Positions 5,543 through 6,969 of a DNA stretch of 6,969 nt are shown piece by piece. Position 1 is the stretch's first letter; each line of letters starts with the position of its first letter. This DNA comes from Dehalococcoidia bacterium (GTDB taxonomy: Bacteria; Chloroflexota; Dehalococcoidia; SZUA-161). Under the pieces are notes generated by a model. The model was given only the letters and a program-made list of their open reading frames with translations. It made no database searches and was not told the origin of the DNA. The stretch spans positions 1,414,784 through 1,421,752 of the forward strand of contig CP070819.1 of the NCBI GenBank assembly GCA_020344295.1, given 5' to 3'. The translations under genes and the position numbers were made by a program.

Positions 5543-5806
5543 GAAAAGGCGATGACGGAGACGAGTAGCCCGGTTAATCACACAGCGAGTCTGGTACGGT
5601 GAGAGCAGATATGAAGAGATCGTGCGAAAATCCCTCCCGAGCCGTCAACCGAAAGGGATAATCCGAGTAAGCTTGGCCGGTTTCGTCAGCCGTTATCATT
5701 GACGGGGCATGATAGTGTGTCCGGAAGAGTGCCCTGAGGAATCGGGGAAAGAGGGTGGTACCGCGGGACTGAAGTCTCGTCCCTGAGAGGACGGGACTCT
5801 TTTTTT
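5543..5806 (+). ncRNA. T-box riboswitch (tRNA-Ile sensing leader of ileS)
   Basis: This leader senses uncharged tRNA-Ile and lets transcription pass into ileS when charging is low. Seen: the base of Stem I, GACGG (5554–5558) with CCGTC (5642–5646); the AGTA of the S-turn (5564–5567); the distal GGTGAGAG (5599–5606); and GAAA followed by ATC (5630–5632) as isoleucine specifier. The T-box core AGGGTGGTACCGCG lies at 5752–5765. Its UGGU (5756–5759) would pair with the ACCA end, matching discriminator A of tRNA-Ile. Antiterminator: AGGG 5752–5755 with CCCT 5781–5784, and GCGGGAC 5763–5769 with GTCTCGT 5774–5780 (G·U pairs included). This excludes the terminator stem that shares 5773–5784. A possible Stem III is CGTCA 5684–5688 with TGACG 5700–5704. 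Only the specifier assignment is less than firm, since a second ATC occurs at 5619–5621. Confidence 0.93.
5773..5806 (+). terminator. T-box conditional intrinsic terminator
   Basis: AGTCTCGTCC (5773–5782) pairs with GGACGGGACT (5789–5798) in ten pairs including one U·G, with loop CTGAGA, followed by C and seven T (5800–5806). It overlaps the 3' half of the antiterminator, so the two helices are mutually exclusive. The ileS ribosome binding site AGGAGG starts directly after the T-run at 5807. Confidence 0.93.
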
Positions 5807-5816
5807 AGGAGGCTTT

Positions 5817-6969
5817 ATGTTCAAGCCGGTAGGTAGCCGGATTAGTTTTACTGAGCTCGAACAAGGGGTGCTGAGTTTCTGGAAAAAACAGCGCATCTTC
5901 GAGCGAAGCGTGGAGGAACGCGAGGGTGGGCCCGAGTATGTCCTCTACGATGGCCCTCCGACTGCGAATGCCAGCCCAGGAATTCACCACGTGCTGGCGA
6001 GGGTGTTCAAGGATCTTTTCCCCCGCTACAAGACGATGAAGGGTTACTACGCTCCCCGCAGGGCGGGCTGGGATACACATGGACTCCCCGTTGAGCTTGA
6101 GGTGGAGAACGAGTTGGGGTTGACAAGTAAACCAGAAATCGAGGCCTATGGTGTAGCTGAGTTCAACAAACGCTGTCGACAGAACGTTCTTAAATATGTC
6201 CGGGAATGGGAGGATCTCACGGATCGCATTGGTTTCTGGATCGACATGGAACACCCGTATATAACTTTTGAGAATGATTATATCGAGACCTGCTGGTGGA
6301 TAATAAAGCAATGCTGGGAAAATGGCCTTATCTACGAGGGTTACAAGGTTACTCCTCACTGCCCGCGCTGCGATACCTCGCTGTCATCCCACGAGGTTGC
6401 TCTGGGATATGACGAGACCGACGATCCATCGGTTTACATAAAGTTTGAGATGGACACTGCTACACCTGGGATTAAGGAATTGTTCGGTAATGGTCAGCGA
6501 TTTAGAACAAAGCCAGCCTACTTCCTGGCGTGGACTACTACACCTTGGACATTGCCCGGGAACACGGCATTGGCGGTTGCTCCAACGGCGGAGTACAGTC
6601 TGCTGGAGGGTGATAGTGAATATCTGATCGTGGCCTCAGCTCGAATAAAATGGTTGGACTTAGAAGGTTATGCAGTAAAACAACTGGTTCTGGGCTCCGA
6701 TATGACAGCTAAGAATATAAGATATAAACCATTGTTTAATCCTCATGATTATGATATTGAGCGGAAGAGGTTTAAACTGCATCATAGTTCTGCGGGGGGA
6801 GAATTCCGGGGAGAAATCGAGACTCAGGAACCATATTCGTACATCACATATCCCATAGTCGAAGCGGACTTTGTGTCCATGGAGGATGGAACGGGAATCG
6901 TACATATAGCTCCTGCCTTCGGAGTAGTTGATTTTGATGCAGGTGCTAGTGAAGGTCTTGACTTCGTGC
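5817..6969 (+). CDS. ileS: isoleucyl-tRNA synthetase, N-terminal 384 residues (3' end outside window)
   Basis: A class I synthetase that charges tRNA-Ile. Only about a third of the usual ~1,030–1,080 residues is in the window. ATG 5817 follows AGGAGG (5807–5812). Seen: YDGPPTANASPGIHH (44–58) with the HIGH-motif equivalent GIHH at 55–58; FPRYKTMKGYYAPRRAGW (68–85) and DTHGLPVE (86–93), typical of IleRS; a CP-core zinc ligand pair CPRC (182–185) followed by SSHEVALGY; and the CP1 editing domain with AWTTTPWTLPGNTALAV (239–254) and GTGIVHIAPAFG (358–369). Asp372 is at the position of the editing Asp342 of E. coli IleRS. GIHH and this overall sequence place it in the eukaryote-like IleRS2 type. 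No internal stop or frameshift is seen. It is controlled by the T-box upstream. The KMSKS loop and the anticodon-binding domain lie beyond the window end. Confidence 0.96.
   Translation, partial: MFKPVGSRISFTELEQGVLSFWKKQRIFERSVEEREGGPEYVLYDGPPTANASPGIHHVLARVFKDLFPRYKTMKGYYAPRRAGWDTHGLPVELEVENELGLTSKPEIEAYGVAEFNKRCRQNVLKYVREWEDLTDRIGFWIDMEHPYITFENDYIETCWWIIKQCWENGLIYEGYKVTPHCPRCDTSLSSHEVALGYDETDDPSVYIKFEMDTATPGIKELFGNGQRFRTKPAYFLAWTTTPWTLPGNTALAVAPTAEYSLLEGDSEYLIVASARIKWLDLEGYAVKQLVLGSDMTAKNIRYKPLFNPHDYDIERKRFKLHHSSAGGEFRGEIETQEPYSYITYPIVEADFVSMEDGTGIVHIAPAFGVVDFDAGASEGLDFV

Noticed and set aside
6445..6905. Open frames in other frames within ileS
   Set aside because: They overlap an uninterrupted IleRS reading frame and have no family features.

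Overview
The window is a stretch of ordinary bacterial chromosome with all supported genes on the + strand. Its core is the conserved cluster rpmH–rnpA–yidD–[β-propeller lipoprotein]–yidC–khpB(jag), followed by a crotonase-family gene and a T-box-controlled, truncated ileS. Several things suggest a Chloroflexota bacterium, perhaps Dehalococcoidia. The YidC is short and has no large periplasmic domain. The L34 starts MPKRTYQPK. The ileS gene has a T-box leader. The IleRS is of the eukaryote-like (IleRS2) type with a GIHH signature. Base composition is near 50% GC. This placement is inference from remembered family features, not from a search.

Layout: (1) 1–728: a possible 3' tail of an upstream gene, then a metallo-β-lactamase-fold hydrolase with HxHxDH (84–728). 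(2) 729–949: a 221-base gap with two small stem-loops of unknown role and a perfect TTGACA-N18-TATAAT promoter driving the next operon. (3) 950–4591: rpmH (45 aa), rnpA, yidD (overlapping rnpA by GTGA), an eight-blade PQQ-like β-propeller lipoprotein, yidC, and khpB overlapping the yidC 3' end by 47 nt. These genes supply a ribosomal protein, the RNase P protein, the membrane insertase and its accessory factor, and an RNA-binding protein. The lipoprotein is the unexpected member. (4) 4592–4709: a gap with a weak terminator candidate and a TATAAT-type promoter. (5) 4710–5492: an enoyl-CoA hydratase/isomerase family protein that keeps one of the two crotonase glutamates and has His at the other position. 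(6) 5508–5806: a promoter and a complete T-box riboswitch with an AUC (Ile) specifier candidate, a UGGU acceptor-pairing bulge, and mutually exclusive antiterminator and terminator helices. (7) 5817–6969: the first 384 codons of ileS, running off the window.

I found no phage, transposon, CRISPR, defence or other clearly undescribed system. The best leads are the β-propeller lipoprotein embedded in the insertase operon, the GxHH signature of the IleRS, and the altered active site of the crotonase homologue.
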